A stretch of 29,783 bases of DNA from Methanobrevibacter ruminantium (GCF_016294135.1 NZ_JAEDCO010000022.1:1-29783); one strand, 5' to 3'. Positions 8,251 to 16,086 are shown, counted from the stretch's first letter. Made by a program: numbers and translations. Notes: generated from the letters alone by a model not told the origin.

Positions 8251-8886
8251 TTAATCCATTCCTAATTCTTTTTTAGCTTCTTCAATAGCGTTTATTCTTG
8301 ATTTGCAACTGAAGCATTCACCACAGGGAGTTCCATCATTGTTTACATAACAGCTCCAAGTCTTTTCTATTGGCACCCCTAGCTTCAAAGCAAGCTTTAC
8401 TACATCTTTCTTGTCTGTATCAATAAATGGAGCGCAAACAGGAATGTATTCATAGTTATTGACTTTATTTAACTCATTGATCTTCTCTAAAAACTCTGGA
8501 GTGGTATCTGGATAATCACCGACATCTGCCTTGATTGCACCATAATAGACCTCTTCCTTATTGTTGCTTATTGCAAATGCAGTTGCAAGTTCAAGCAATA
8601 TTGTATTTCTGCTTGGAACAACAGTGTTTGCTGGTTCAGAGACATTATCATTATCCTTATCAGTCAAGCTGCTTGAAAGCAAATCCACAATATTCTGTAT
8701 ATCAAATACGAAATGAGGAACATCATTCATCTTACAGATTTCTGCTGCTCTTTCAATTTCAATAGCTGCCTTTTGACCATAATTGAAACTGAGTGCAGTT
8801 ACCTTATTCCCTTCATTCAATAATTTATACAATAAAGTGGAAGAGTCCAATCCTCCAGATAATATTAAAACTACATCTTTTGACAT
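8251..8886 (-). CDS. queC: 7-cyano-7-deazaguanine synthase QueC
   Basis: ATP-dependent amidation and dehydration of 7-carboxy-7-deazaguanine to preQ0, the base inserted into archaeal tRNA at position 15. The protein has 211 residues. It starts with the PP-loop ATP motif SGGLDSS and has the QueC-typical VPSRNTILL. Four C-terminal cysteines (SCYVNNDGTPCGECFSCKSR) bind structural zinc. The ATG at 8886 is preceded by GGAGAT. It is the first gene of the three-gene que operon. The transglycosylase and the archaeosine-forming enzyme are not in the window. Confidence 0.96.
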   Translation of the reverse strand: MSKDVVLILSGGLDSSTLLYKLLNEGNKVTALSFNYGQKAAIEIERAAEICKMNDVPHFVFDIQNIVDLLSSSLTDKDNDNVSEPANTVVPSRNTILLELATAFAISNNKEEVYYGAIKADVGDYPDTTPEFLEKINELNKVNNYEYIPVCAPFIDTDKKDVVKLALKLGVPIEKTWSCYVNNDGTPCGECFSCKSRINAIEEAKKELGMD

Positions 8887-9076
8887 TTAAATCTCCATGA
8901 ATAAAATTAATAAATATATAATATTATATTTCTGTTTTACAATACATTTAAAATTAATTATTGAATTGATGAAAATAATTAAAATATTGAATTAAATTAA
9001 TTTAATAAAAGATAAAAATTTTAAGAAAAATAAAATGAAATTAAAATAAATAAAAAAAGAAAAAAGTGATTATAAC

Positions 9077-9093
9077 TTAAGAATAATTCTTAA
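9077..9093 (-). terminator. Stop-codon-straddling hairpin at the end of mmp8
   Basis: TTAAGAATAATTCTTAA is a near-perfect palindrome (stem TTAAGA / TCTTAA, loop ATAAT) that includes the mmp8 stop codon at 9090-9092. On the transcript it is followed by a long U-rich tract containing U6 and U7 runs (about 9050-9068). Confidence 0.5.
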
Positions 9094-9923
9094 ATCAAAG
9101 GATAAGGATGCTTAGAGTTTCCTGTTTTCTTTTTAGGACCTCCAATCTTATCTAATCTTAATTTAATGAATTCTTCTCCTTTTTCACTTGCCCCAAAAAT
9201 AGGGATAGAACTTCCTACAGAGAATATGTCTTCCTCTTCCGCAATATCCCTTAAGTGCTTATTGGCACATGCAGTCACCACATCACTTACATCAAATATA
9301 AGTTCTGATTCTTCCCTTGAAAGTCCTGTAGTGTGTACTGCAAAGAGATAAAGATTCACATCATCATATTCCTTTTCCAATTCTCTAAGAATTATTCCAT
9401 CATCTGGAAATGCTATTGTAACTGCAATGTTCTTATATCCATTTTCAATAGCTAACTTGAATCCTTCGACCTGATCAATAATTGCAGTTTCCCCATCAAC
9501 AATATGGTTTGGTGAAAACTCTTCAATAAGCTCTGGAATTGGACTAGTCTCAACAAGCCCTGAAACTCTTCCACCTACCCCTTGAGCAAGCTCACTTTCT
9601 GTAATGAGGACTGTTCCGCAACCTTCACAGACCATTATGGCACAATCTATTATGTCATCAGCAAGCAAAGTAGACAATATTTCAGAGATTCCGAAGGATA
9701 AGAAATCCTTTAATCTTAATACCCTATCTTTAGTGCACATTCCAAAGTCCTCTATTCTAAATTGGATGTTATTTTCTATTTCCTCAGGAGTTAACTTTTC
9801 AATTCCCCTATGCTTATGAAATAGGGGGCAGTACTCAATCATAGGTTCTCCTACATCAACAACTTTTCCATCTTGAACAGTTATTTTAGCTCTTCCTAAG
9901 GCTTCAATTACATGTTTATCCAT
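9090..9923 (-). CDS. mmp8: Methanogenesis marker protein 8 (DUF2099)
   Basis: A conserved protein found almost only in methanogens. Its exact role is not settled; marker proteins of this group have been linked to maturation or activation of methyl-coenzyme M reductase. The protein has 277 residues. Conserved-looking features are the N-terminal HVIEALGRAKITVQDGKV, and cysteines in IEYCPLFHKHRG, FGMCTKDR and MVCEGCGTVL, which could bind a metal or Fe-S cluster. The ATG at 9923 has AAGGGA upstream. The promoter region has the perfect palindrome TTAACAATTGTTAA (9941-9954), which covers the predicted transcription start. Confidence 0.9.
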   Translation of the reverse strand: MDKHVIEALGRAKITVQDGKVVDVGEPMIEYCPLFHKHRGIEKLTPEEIENNIQFRIEDFGMCTKDRVLRLKDFLSFGISEILSTLLADDIIDCAIMVCEGCGTVLITESELAQGVGGRVSGLVETSPIPELIEEFSPNHIVDGETAIIDQVEGFKLAIENGYKNIAVTIAFPDDGIILRELEKEYDDVNLYLFAVHTTGLSREESELIFDVSDVVTACANKHLRDIAEEEDIFSVGSSIPIFGASEKGEEFIKLRLDKIGGPKKKTGNSKHPYPLI

Positions 9924-9940
9924 AATAATCCCTTAATTAA

Positions 9941-9954
9941 TTAACAATTGTTAA
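9941..9954. promoter_or_regulatory. Perfect palindrome at the mmp8 transcription start
   Basis: TTAACAATTGTTAA is a perfect 14-bp palindrome, 18-31 bp upstream of the mmp8 ATG. If the minus-strand AT-rich element near 9972 is the box A, the palindrome covers the transcription start, a typical place for a repressor. The related TTAAC-ATG-GTTAA lies at 5673-5685. Confidence 0.35.
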
Positions 9955-10119
9955 ACTCCATAAACTTTATATTTAATTTATTCCTCATTAAATAAATAGG
10001 TTTTTGAAAATAAAAAGTTTAATGAAAATCAATAGAAAAATAATGGGAAAATAATAGGAAAATAAGAAATAATATTGAAAAATTAAAAAAAATAAAAAAT
10101 AGAAAAGAAAAACAGCGGA

Positions 10120-10170
10120 AATGGATTAAAGATTAGATAAAAGGTATGAGAATCTATTCTTTAATCCATT
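10120..10170 (-). terminator. Long stem-loop followed by U-rich tracts downstream of cdc48
   Basis: AATGGATTAAAGATTAGAT (10120-10138) pairs with ATCTATTCTTTAATCCATT (10152-10170) over 19 bp with one T:T mismatch; the loop is 13 bases. On the minus strand it is followed by a long U-rich stretch (about 10080-10112), as expected for a transcript end. It lies 167 bp after the cdc48 stop, so it closes either a long 3' UTR or a separate small RNA. Confidence 0.55.
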
Positions 10171-10326
10171 GCATATATTATAGGTGTTTAGTGTTTTATG
10201 ATATTTAGTTTAAATATATTTTAGAGTGTGGTTTATGTTTTGTGTTTTGATTTTGTGTTTTTATGTGTGATTTATTTGATTTTAGCGATTAAATATGATT
10301 AATTAAGGAGGAAAAAAGTGATAAAG

Positions 10327-10357
10327 GAATTGATCCTTAGTAATATTGGATCAATTC
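10327..10357 (-). terminator. Stop-codon-straddling hairpin at the end of cdc48
   Basis: GAATTGATCC (10327-10336) is the exact inverse complement of GGATCAATTC (10348-10357). The 11-base loop contains the cdc48 stop codon (10337-10339). A U6 run follows on the transcript about ten bases later. Confidence 0.55.
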
Positions 10358-12547
10358 TTCTTCATCACTTACTGTTTTTGGCTTCACCTTATCCATAGCT
10401 TCATCGAAGAATTTAGCTGAGACCTCGCTTGCTTCAATGTTTTCTCTTAAAGCGAGCATTGCAGCTTCACGGCATACAGCTTCAATGTCTGCCCCAACAT
10501 ATCCTTCGGTGTTTTTAGCCAATTTCTTAAGCTTGACATCTTTTGCAAGAGGCATGTCTTTGGTGTGTACCTTGAATATTGCAAGTCTTGCATCTTCATT
10601 TGGAGCATCAACCTTAATGTGTCTGTCAAATCTTCCTGGCCTCATTAGACCTGGATCGATAATGTCAGGCCTATTGGTTGCTGCAATGATTGCAACATCC
10701 TCCAACTCTTCAAGACCATCAATTTCAGTCAATAATTGATTTACGACACGTTTGGTTACTCCAGAATCACCAGCTTCTGCACCTCTTGAACTTGCAATTG
10801 AATCAATCTCATCAAAGAAGATTACAGTAGGAGCGGTTTGTCTTGCTTTTCTAAAGACTTCCCTTACACCTTTCTCAGATTCACCAACCCATTTGGACAA
10901 GAGTTCAGGTCCTTTGATTGCAATGAAGTTAGCTTCACTTTCGTTTGCTACTGCCTTTGCAAGCATGGTCTTACCAGTACCTGGAATACCATACAATAAG
11001 GTACCTTTAGGTGGCCTTACACCAAATTCCTTGAATTTGTCTGGGTATTTTAAAGGCCATTCCACAGCCTCTTTTAATTCCTGTTTAGCTTCGTCCAATC
11101 CACCGACATCATCCCAAGTGACATTTGGAACTTGCACAAGAACTTCCCTAAGTGCAGATGGTTGGATCTCTCTAAGTGCAGACTTGAAGTCATCCTTGGT
11201 TACTACAAGTTTTTCCAATACTTCAGGAGGAATCTCATCGTCAGCACCTAAATCAGGAATGATTCTTCTTACAACTCTCATAGCTGCTTCCTTAGCCAAT
11301 GCTTCAAGGTCTGCACCTACAAATCCGTGAGTTGTATCTGCTAAATCATCCAAGTCAACATCATCTGCAAGAGGCATTCCTCTTGTGTGAATTTCCATAA
11401 TCTCTTTACGTTCCTCTTTATCAGGAACACCGATTTCAATTTCACGATCAAACCTACCAGGTCTTCTAAGTGCACCATCAAGGGAATCAGGCCTGTTTGT
11501 TGCACCGATTACAACCACTTGACCTCTGGAATTAAGTCCATCCATCAAAGTCAATAGCTGTGCAACAGTCCTTCTTTCCACTTCCCCTTGAGTTTCTTCA
11601 CGTTTAGGTGCAATAGCATCCAATTCATCAATAAAGATAATGGATGGAGCGTTTTCTTCAGCTTCTTCAAAGAATTCCCTTAGGTTTTCTTCAGATCCAC
11701 CAACATATTTGCTCATGATTTCAGGACCATTGATTACAATGAAGTGAGCATCACTTTCATTTGCCACTGCCTTTGCAAGCAAGGTCTTACCGGTACCTGG
11801 AGGACCGTGCATCAATACTCCTTTTGGAGGAGCAATACCTAACTTATCAAATAATTCCGGTTTCTTAAGAGGGATTTCAATCATTTCCCTAACCTTTTTA
11901 ACCTCATCCTTTAAACCGCCTATGTCATCGTAACTGATATCTACAAGATTGGATACACCTTCCAATTTGGAAACGTCTACAGGTTCCTCATTGATTTCCA
12001 CCTTAGTGTTTGGACCGACTTTTACAACACCACCAGGGTTAGTGCTTACAACTGCCAACTTGATTTGGCTCATTGCACCAATGCCTGGAACATTCATGAT
12101 GTCATCAAAGATATCATCAAAGAATCCACTGCCAACAGATCTTCTTTGAGGAGTTTTAATACCAGTATTAATCAAGTCCCCTTGAACCATTACTTGGTTT
12201 CTGAATGCTCTGTTGAAATCTCCACCAATCCTGATTCTTGCATCAATAGGAGCTAGAACAATTTTTTTAGCTTCTTTTGCTTCTGCTCTTTTGATGGTAA
12301 CTTCCTCACCTATTGAAGCACCTGAATTCTTACGGGTTGTACCGTCTATCCTTATGATTGATTCCATCTCAGATTGAGAAGCAATTGCAACTGCTGCAGT
12401 ATGTTTAGATCCGATAATCTCGATTAAGTCCCCATCCTTAAGACCTAATTTAAACATAGATTCCATATCTAGTTTAGCTATATTTTTACCAACGTCTTTT
12501 TGAGATAATGTTTCTGCAACTTTGATTTTAAGTTCTACATCAGCCAT
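10337..12547 (-). CDS. cdc48: Cdc48/VAT-type AAA+ ATPase
   Basis: Hexameric double-ring unfoldase that extracts and unfolds proteins, in archaea probably feeding the 20S proteasome. The protein has 736 residues from the ATG at 12547, which has AAGGAG nine bases upstream; an upstream TTG at 12556 is unlikely. Order: N-terminal double-psi barrel and four-stranded domain (about 1-200), D1 with Walker A GPPGTGKT (about residue 250) and Walker B IIFIDELD, D2 with Walker A GIPGTGKT and Walker B VIFFDEID, plus NRPD sensor and arginine-finger segments in both rings. The C-terminus is acidic and ends IQYY. Many archaeal Cdc48 proteins use a C-terminal hydrophobic-Tyr-X motif to dock on the proteasome; here Tyr is penultimate but Gln precedes it. 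Confidence 0.96.
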   Translation of the reverse strand: MADVELKIKVAETLSQKDVGKNIAKLDMESMFKLGLKDGDLIEIIGSKHTAAVAIASQSEMESIIRIDGTTRKNSGASIGEEVTIKRAEAKEAKKIVLAPIDARIRIGGDFNRAFRNQVMVQGDLINTGIKTPQRRSVGSGFFDDIFDDIMNVPGIGAMSQIKLAVVSTNPGGVVKVGPNTKVEINEEPVDVSKLEGVSNLVDISYDDIGGLKDEVKKVREMIEIPLKKPELFDKLGIAPPKGVLMHGPPGTGKTLLAKAVANESDAHFIVINGPEIMSKYVGGSEENLREFFEEAEENAPSIIFIDELDAIAPKREETQGEVERRTVAQLLTLMDGLNSRGQVVVIGATNRPDSLDGALRRPGRFDREIEIGVPDKEERKEIMEIHTRGMPLADDVDLDDLADTTHGFVGADLEALAKEAAMRVVRRIIPDLGADDEIPPEVLEKLVVTKDDFKSALREIQPSALREVLVQVPNVTWDDVGGLDEAKQELKEAVEWPLKYPDKFKEFGVRPPKGTLLYGIPGTGKTMLAKAVANESEANFIAIKGPELLSKWVGESEKGVREVFRKARQTAPTVIFFDEIDSIASSRGAEAGDSGVTKRVVNQLLTEIDGLEELEDVAIIAATNRPDIIDPGLMRPGRFDRHIKVDAPNEDARLAIFKVHTKDMPLAKDVKLKKLAKNTEGYVGADIEAVCREAAMLALRENIEASEVSAKFFDEAMDKVKPKTVSDEEELIQYY

Positions 12548-12600
12548 AATCTTCAACTCCTTTTATTTTTTGTGAATAGTAATGAATAGATAAATATGAT

Positions 12601-12643
12601 AATTAGCTAATTGGATCTTTAACTAAGATTTGCTTAGCTAATT
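12601..12643 (-). ncRNA. Nested hairpin in the cdc48 leader
   Basis: AATTAGCTAA (12601-12610) pairs with TTAGCTAATT (12634-12643). Inside, ATCTT (12615-12619) pairs with AAGAT around a five-base loop, separated by a symmetric internal loop (TTGG opposite TTGC). The element lies 54-96 nt upstream of the cdc48 ATG, so it would be in the mRNA leader. It could be a cis-acting control element or a DNA operator. Confidence 0.4.
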
Positions 12644-13073
12644 TTCGTTACAATAAATAATAAAAGACAATTAATAATCATTGATGGTACAGAAATATCA
12701 ATTGTTTAGAATTAATTTTAAAATTATTTATTTAATGCTTGAATCTAATCAATAATCCAAATAAAGGATTGGTCAAATACAAACAAATGAAATTTAAAAA
12801 ACTTCAACAAATACATTAAAATTAAACTAAAGATTTAAAGACCATCAATTTATTTAAATAACCAAATAAATACAAATTAATCATCAATAAATAATTAAAA
12901 GAATTAATTCTCATTAAATTCCAATAATTCGCTTATTCAATTGTTTTAATCATAATGACTTGATTTAATTAACCAAATAAAGAATTAAAAGAATTTATTA
13001 AAAATTTATCAACAATTATTAATGTAAATCTTTTAGTTAGTTTTTGTAACTAAATAATACTTGAACTTCATAG

Positions 13074-13086
13074 TATATAAAGGTTT
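13074..13086 (-). promoter_or_regulatory. Strong box A / BRE promoter
   Basis: On the minus strand the sequence reads AAACCTTTATATA, matching the methanogen consensus AAAnnTTTATATA. Transcription would start near 13050 and run toward cdc48, whose ATG is about 500 nt away. I found no equally good box A closer to cdc48. Confidence 0.5.
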
Positions 13087-13376
13087 CGATTTTATTAACA
13101 AAAAGTTATTTTAATTTAAAATTTATTAAAATAGAAAAAAATAATTTAAAATAGTTAAATAAATTAAAAAAATGATTAAAATTAATATCATTACTAAATA
13201 TTTTAAAATATTTATTTAAAATAGAAATAAAGAATTTAAAATAAAAATAAATTTAAGTTATTTAAGTATAAAAAATCAAAAGAAAGATGATACCATTCGA
13301 ATAGATAAAAACAAAAAGAGAATTTGTATAAAAATTTATAAAAATAATATAAGAAATGATTAAAAAAATAAGAAAG

Positions 13377-13397
13377 GTTATCACAATAAGTGATAAC
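13377..13397 (-). terminator. Intrinsic-type terminator of the polyprenol-kinase-like gene
   Basis: GTTATCAC (13377-13384) and GTGATAAC (13390-13397) form a perfect 8-bp stem with a five-base loop, five bases after the stop codon. On the transcript it is followed by a T-rich tract with seven consecutive T. Confidence 0.7.
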
Positions 13398-13401
13398 AGT
13401 T

Positions 13402-14091
13402 TTATAATATAGTTGCAACCAAATAATACAAGATTGCAGTTACAGAAGGTACAGTAAGGTTATCAATACCACCATAACTGATAGCTTCAGCAACAGTTGC
13501 AATTGCAGAAATAATCAAGATGTACCAGAAATTAAGCTCTGGAAGGGTGTATCCCATTGCAGTATAGAAAACCCATACAAATACAGATAAAACTGCAGTT
13601 ACAGAAAGCATTGCAAGGGAACCTGCAAGAGTTTTTTCTCCACCGAATATATGGTATTTGATTCTTCCCCATTTTGCACCGACAAGAGCTGCAAATCCAT
13701 CACCGTATACCAAAGGAACAATAGCTAATGCTACAATCCAAAGCAAATTAGGATCTAATAAAATTGGGAATATCAAAAGCAATACAGACCAAATACCTGC
13801 ATAGAAGAACAATCCTAATGCATGACCAGATTCGGTTACGCTATTATGGATTGCTATTGGTGAATACTCAGTCAAGAAGAACAATGCAATTGTTATGGGC
13901 AATGTGATAAACCAAAGCAAGATTGAAGGGTCTGAGAAGAACGGCATGGCAAATATCATATTACCCACCATGATATGAACAAACTTACGAGAAACTTCAG
14001 GCTTGCTCTTTAAAACCTTTTCTGCCAATAGGAATATGACAACTACATAAAGATAAACAATGACTAATGCAATTATATCGCTAAATAACAT
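13402..14091 (-). CDS. Diacylglycerol/polyprenol kinase family membrane protein (phytol/dolichol-kinase-like)
   Basis: Integral membrane protein of the superfamily that includes dolichol kinase, phytol kinase (VTE5) and CTP-dependent lipid kinases. It has 229 residues from the ATG at 14091 (GAGAGAT upstream), with six or seven hydrophobic segments. Family signatures are SRKFVHIMVGN near residue 35, the central VYGDGFAALVG followed by GGEKTLAGS, and AEAISYGGIDNLTVPSV near the C-terminus. It probably phosphorylates an isoprenoid alcohol in the membrane, for example geranylgeraniol salvage or dolichol; a role in CDP-archaeol-type metabolism is an alternative. It follows the tocopherol-cyclase-like gene on the same strand after 119 bp, but a terminator-like hairpin lies between them. 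Confidence 0.85.
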   Translation of the reverse strand: MLFSDIIALVIVYLYVVVIFLLAEKVLKSKPEVSRKFVHIMVGNMIFAMPFFSDPSILLWFITLPITIALFFLTEYSPIAIHNSVTESGHALGLFFYAGIWSVLLLIFPILLDPNLLWIVALAIVPLVYGDGFAALVGAKWGRIKYHIFGGEKTLAGSLAMLSVTAVLSVFVWVFYTAMGYTLPELNFWYILIISAIATVAEAISYGGIDNLTVPSVTAILYYLVATIL

Positions 14092-14195
14092 AATATCTCT
14101 CTTAAACAAAATTAATCATAAAACACAAAATAATATAACAGTTATAAAAATAATAAATATTAAATCAATTAAGGAATTGATATGATAAAAAAAAT

Positions 14196-14231
14196 AATAT
14201 TATAGATAACTTATCTGTCATCTATAATATT
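14196..14231 (-). terminator. Stop-codon-containing hairpin at the end of the tocopherol-cyclase-like gene
   Basis: AATATTATAGAT (14196-14207) is the exact inverse complement of ATCTATAATATT (14220-14231). The 12-base loop carries the stop codon (14211-14213). Eight consecutive U follow directly on the transcript, so this is a good intrinsic-type terminator. Confidence 0.65.
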
Positions 14232-15359
14232 GTGAGTTCTATCATCATCATATTCTCCGTATTCACAACCGGCATTTTCTATTTTGATATGGTCAATTAA
14301 GGTTCCGTCATTTTTCATCAATTTGATTTCACCGTAACCGTTTCCACCATTCCAAAGACGGGTGTGAAGCTTTTTACCTGTAGGGGCTTCATAATTGAAA
14401 AGCAACATTTCATCACGTTTACAGTATAATTTCATTTCAATTTTGCTGTTCCAATTACTTGCATTAATGAACCATTCATTTTCTTCCTTGCCTTCTTTAA
14501 ATCCAAACTCTTGATGGACATTGTTCCAGAATCTTGCAAAGTTGTATTCATACATTTTTCCTTCATAGTATAATCCAATCAATAGTTTACGAGGAAGGGA
14601 AATTCCAAATGCCTTAGGTTTTCCTCCGCCTGCTTCAAAAGCAGAATTATTGAGCTTTTTGCCAGTTATTAAACTTGTTAGATTACATGAGGAAATCCAT
14701 AACCAAGGGCTTGTAAAGTCTGCTCCCCAATTCTTATCCGCATATCCAAAGGATTTTTCAGGAATGACTTCATATTCAACACCATCCATTTCAATGGTAC
14801 CGCTGTATTGGGTCTTTATTCCTTCAGCATGCCAAAACATTTCAAATGAATTTAATTTTCTAAAGAAACTGTTAGCACCATAACCCACATTAAAAGCGAT
14901 TTGCTTGTCAATATCCAAGTCCCATTTCATTTCTCCTGCATCACACATGTATTCCGGATGTTCACGTGCTTCCTCTTCAGTTACTTTACAGTATCCAGTC
15001 ATGTGGGTTTCAGTCAAGCTGTATTCTCCAACCTTTATGTCCAATTTGTCATCAGGACATGAGAAATCCTTCATGGAATAGTAATTATGGATCTGTTTAG
15101 GCTCTTTACCCCATGCTCCAACTTTTAACATGCAGTAAGAAGGTCTTTTGCCTGCTTCAATGTTTTTAGGGTCTTGACCTAATGTAGGTTCATCTTCAGC
15201 CAAATCGGGGTTACATACAAAGTATTCTATAAAGAATGGTCTTGGTTCACCAGTTTCCTTATTGTAAGCTGTTAAAGAATGCCACCACCAGTCATAACCT
15301 TGCTTAGCAAGGGGACCTTTCAACATATAATGGTCTCTTTTCAAATCACTTTTATTCAT
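14211..15359 (-). CDS. Tocopherol-cyclase-like / CrtC-lipocalin-fold protein
   Basis: A 382-residue protein that I place in the tocopherol cyclase-like family, whose fold is related to carotenoid hydratase (CrtC) and AttH lipocalin domains. Family-like features are an early Trp-rich segment (GYDWWWHSL, residues 20-28), the central EKSFGYADKNWGADFTSPWLWISSCN region typical of the second barrel half, and LHTRLWNGGNGYGEIKL near the C-terminus. No signal peptide is visible. The ATG at 15359 has a strong GGAGGAT six bases upstream; longer starts are not supported. The substrate is unknown; members of the fold act on hydrophobic isoprenoid ligands. It precedes a phytol-kinase-like gene on the same strand. 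Confidence 0.7.
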   Translation of the reverse strand: MNKSDLKRDHYMLKGPLAKQGYDWWWHSLTAYNKETGEPRPFFIEYFVCNPDLAEDEPTLGQDPKNIEAGKRPSYCMLKVGAWGKEPKQIHNYYSMKDFSCPDDKLDIKVGEYSLTETHMTGYCKVTEEEAREHPEYMCDAGEMKWDLDIDKQIAFNVGYGANSFFRKLNSFEMFWHAEGIKTQYSGTIEMDGVEYEVIPEKSFGYADKNWGADFTSPWLWISSCNLTSLITGKKLNNSAFEAGGGKPKAFGISLPRKLLIGLYYEGKMYEYNFARFWNNVHQEFGFKEGKEENEWFINASNWNSKIEMKLYCKRDEMLLFNYEAPTGKKLHTRLWNGGNGYGEIKLMKNDGTLIDHIKIENAGCEYGEYDDDRTHNIIDDR

Positions 15360-15786
15360 CAAAATCCTCCGAATGAAATAATTTAAATTATTCAATAATT
15401 CCAATAAAATCTAATAATTTATGAGTTAATTATTAAAGATATTAAAGAATAATTAACTTAAATATTATATCATATTTTAATTTATATTATCTTTATAATA
15501 AATATTTTATTATTTAAATTAAAAAACTAGAAATAGACAAAATAAGGAATTTAATAAATAACAGACAGAGAAAATGAAAATTTAATTAAAATGAAAAGTT
15601 AGCATGTTATGAAGAATTAGAAAAATTGATAAAAAATTAGGAAAGAAAAAATGATTGATAAGGATAATAAATATCCAATAGAGAATACGAGGTATTAAAA
15701 AGGAAAGAATAAACTCTAACTACTGGATATCAATTATCCGTTTTTTTATTTTTAAGGGTATAAAGATTAAATCAATGATGAATCAA
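15360..15786. other. Intergenic region with an imperfect inverted repeat
   Basis: About 430 bp without a supported gene. The left half carries the promoter of the tocopherol-cyclase-like gene (minus-strand TATA-like GATATAATATTTAAG near 15462-15475). The right half carries the inverted repeat at 15662-15739 and the T-rich tract after it. Confidence 0.5.
15662..15739 (+). terminator. Imperfect long hairpin followed by a T7 run
   Basis: GGATAATAAATATCCAATAG (15662-15681) pairs with CTACTGGATATCAATTATCC (15720-15739) at 16 of 20 positions. The second arm is itself a small hairpin (GGATA-TCAAT-TATCC) followed at once by GTTTTTTTATTTTT on the plus strand. This is the layout of a plus-strand terminator, but both flanking genes are on the minus strand. 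It may end an unannotated plus-strand RNA or act for the zinc-ribbon gene in the other direction. Confidence 0.4.
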
Positions 15787-16086
15787 TTATTCATTGTAGC
15801 CACAGCAAGTTCTCTTATCATGTCTATGATGTGGGATATTAGGATTGGCATGATCAGGCATTGGTTTACCGCAAGTTAAAGGACCTTTTCCTCTTGCAGA
15901 ACCGCAACATCCCCCTCTTCTTTTATTATGAGCGAGAATTGCATCAATATCCAAATCCTTTACCTCTTCCAAGAATTCAATATTTTCACTGTGACATTTA
16001 GGGCAGATTGAGTGTTCACCGTTTAAGGTGATCCAAGTGAATCCGCAATCTTTACAAGTATATTTTAAAGTTAAAGCTTTTTCCAT
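15787..16086 (-). CDS. Zinc-ribbon protein with Cys/His-rich C-terminal tail
   Basis: A 99-residue protein from the ATG at 16086, or 105 residues from the ATG at 16104; both are possible. The N-terminal part is a four-cysteine zinc ribbon, YTCKDCGFTW...SICPKCHSENI. A linker (LEEVKDLDIDAILAHNKRRG) leads to a second metal-binding-like region with GGCCGSARG, LTCGKPMPDH, IPHHRHDK and TCCGYNE. In all there are ten cysteines and several histidines. I do not recognise a named family for the tail; a role in metal binding, regulation or electron-carrier interaction is possible. It is divergent from a small XRE regulator. Its minus-strand box A (TTTATATA, 16151-16158) lies just beside the 21-bp repeat array. 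Confidence 0.8.
   Translation of the reverse strand: MEKALTLKYTCKDCGFTWITLNGEHSICPKCHSENIEFLEEVKDLDIDAILAHNKRRGGCCGSARGKGPLTCGKPMPDHANPNIPHHRHDKRTCCGYNE

Larger units (their letters stand above)
9924..10336. other. Intergenic region between mmp8 and cdc48
   Basis: About 410 bp without a supported gene. It holds the mmp8 promoter (possible minus-strand box A near 9972), the palindrome TTAACAATTGTTAA at 9941-9954, a 19-bp hairpin at 10120-10170, and a stretch at 10196-10282 strongly skewed to G/T on the plus strand (TTTTGTGTTTT occurs twice). Confidence 0.55.
12548..13373. other. Long non-coding region upstream of cdc48
   Basis: About 830 bp with very low GC and no supported ORF between cdc48 and the next gene on the same strand. 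It contains the nested hairpin at 12601-12643 and a strong minus-strand box A at 13074-13081. The string CCAAATAAA occurs three times (near 12758, 12862 and 12973). If that box A serves cdc48, its leader is about 500 nt; otherwise a separate small RNA starts there. Confidence 0.5.

Noticed and set aside
10318..10398. 26-codon plus-strand ORF with GTG start after AAGGAGG
   Set aside because: The ribosome-like site is the complement of the pyrimidine tract that follows the cdc48 terminator, and the ORF is antisense to the cdc48 3' end.
13236..13418. 60-codon minus-strand ORF rich in Phe and Tyr
   Set aside because: It overlaps a terminator and consists of translated A/T-rich DNA with no ribosome site.
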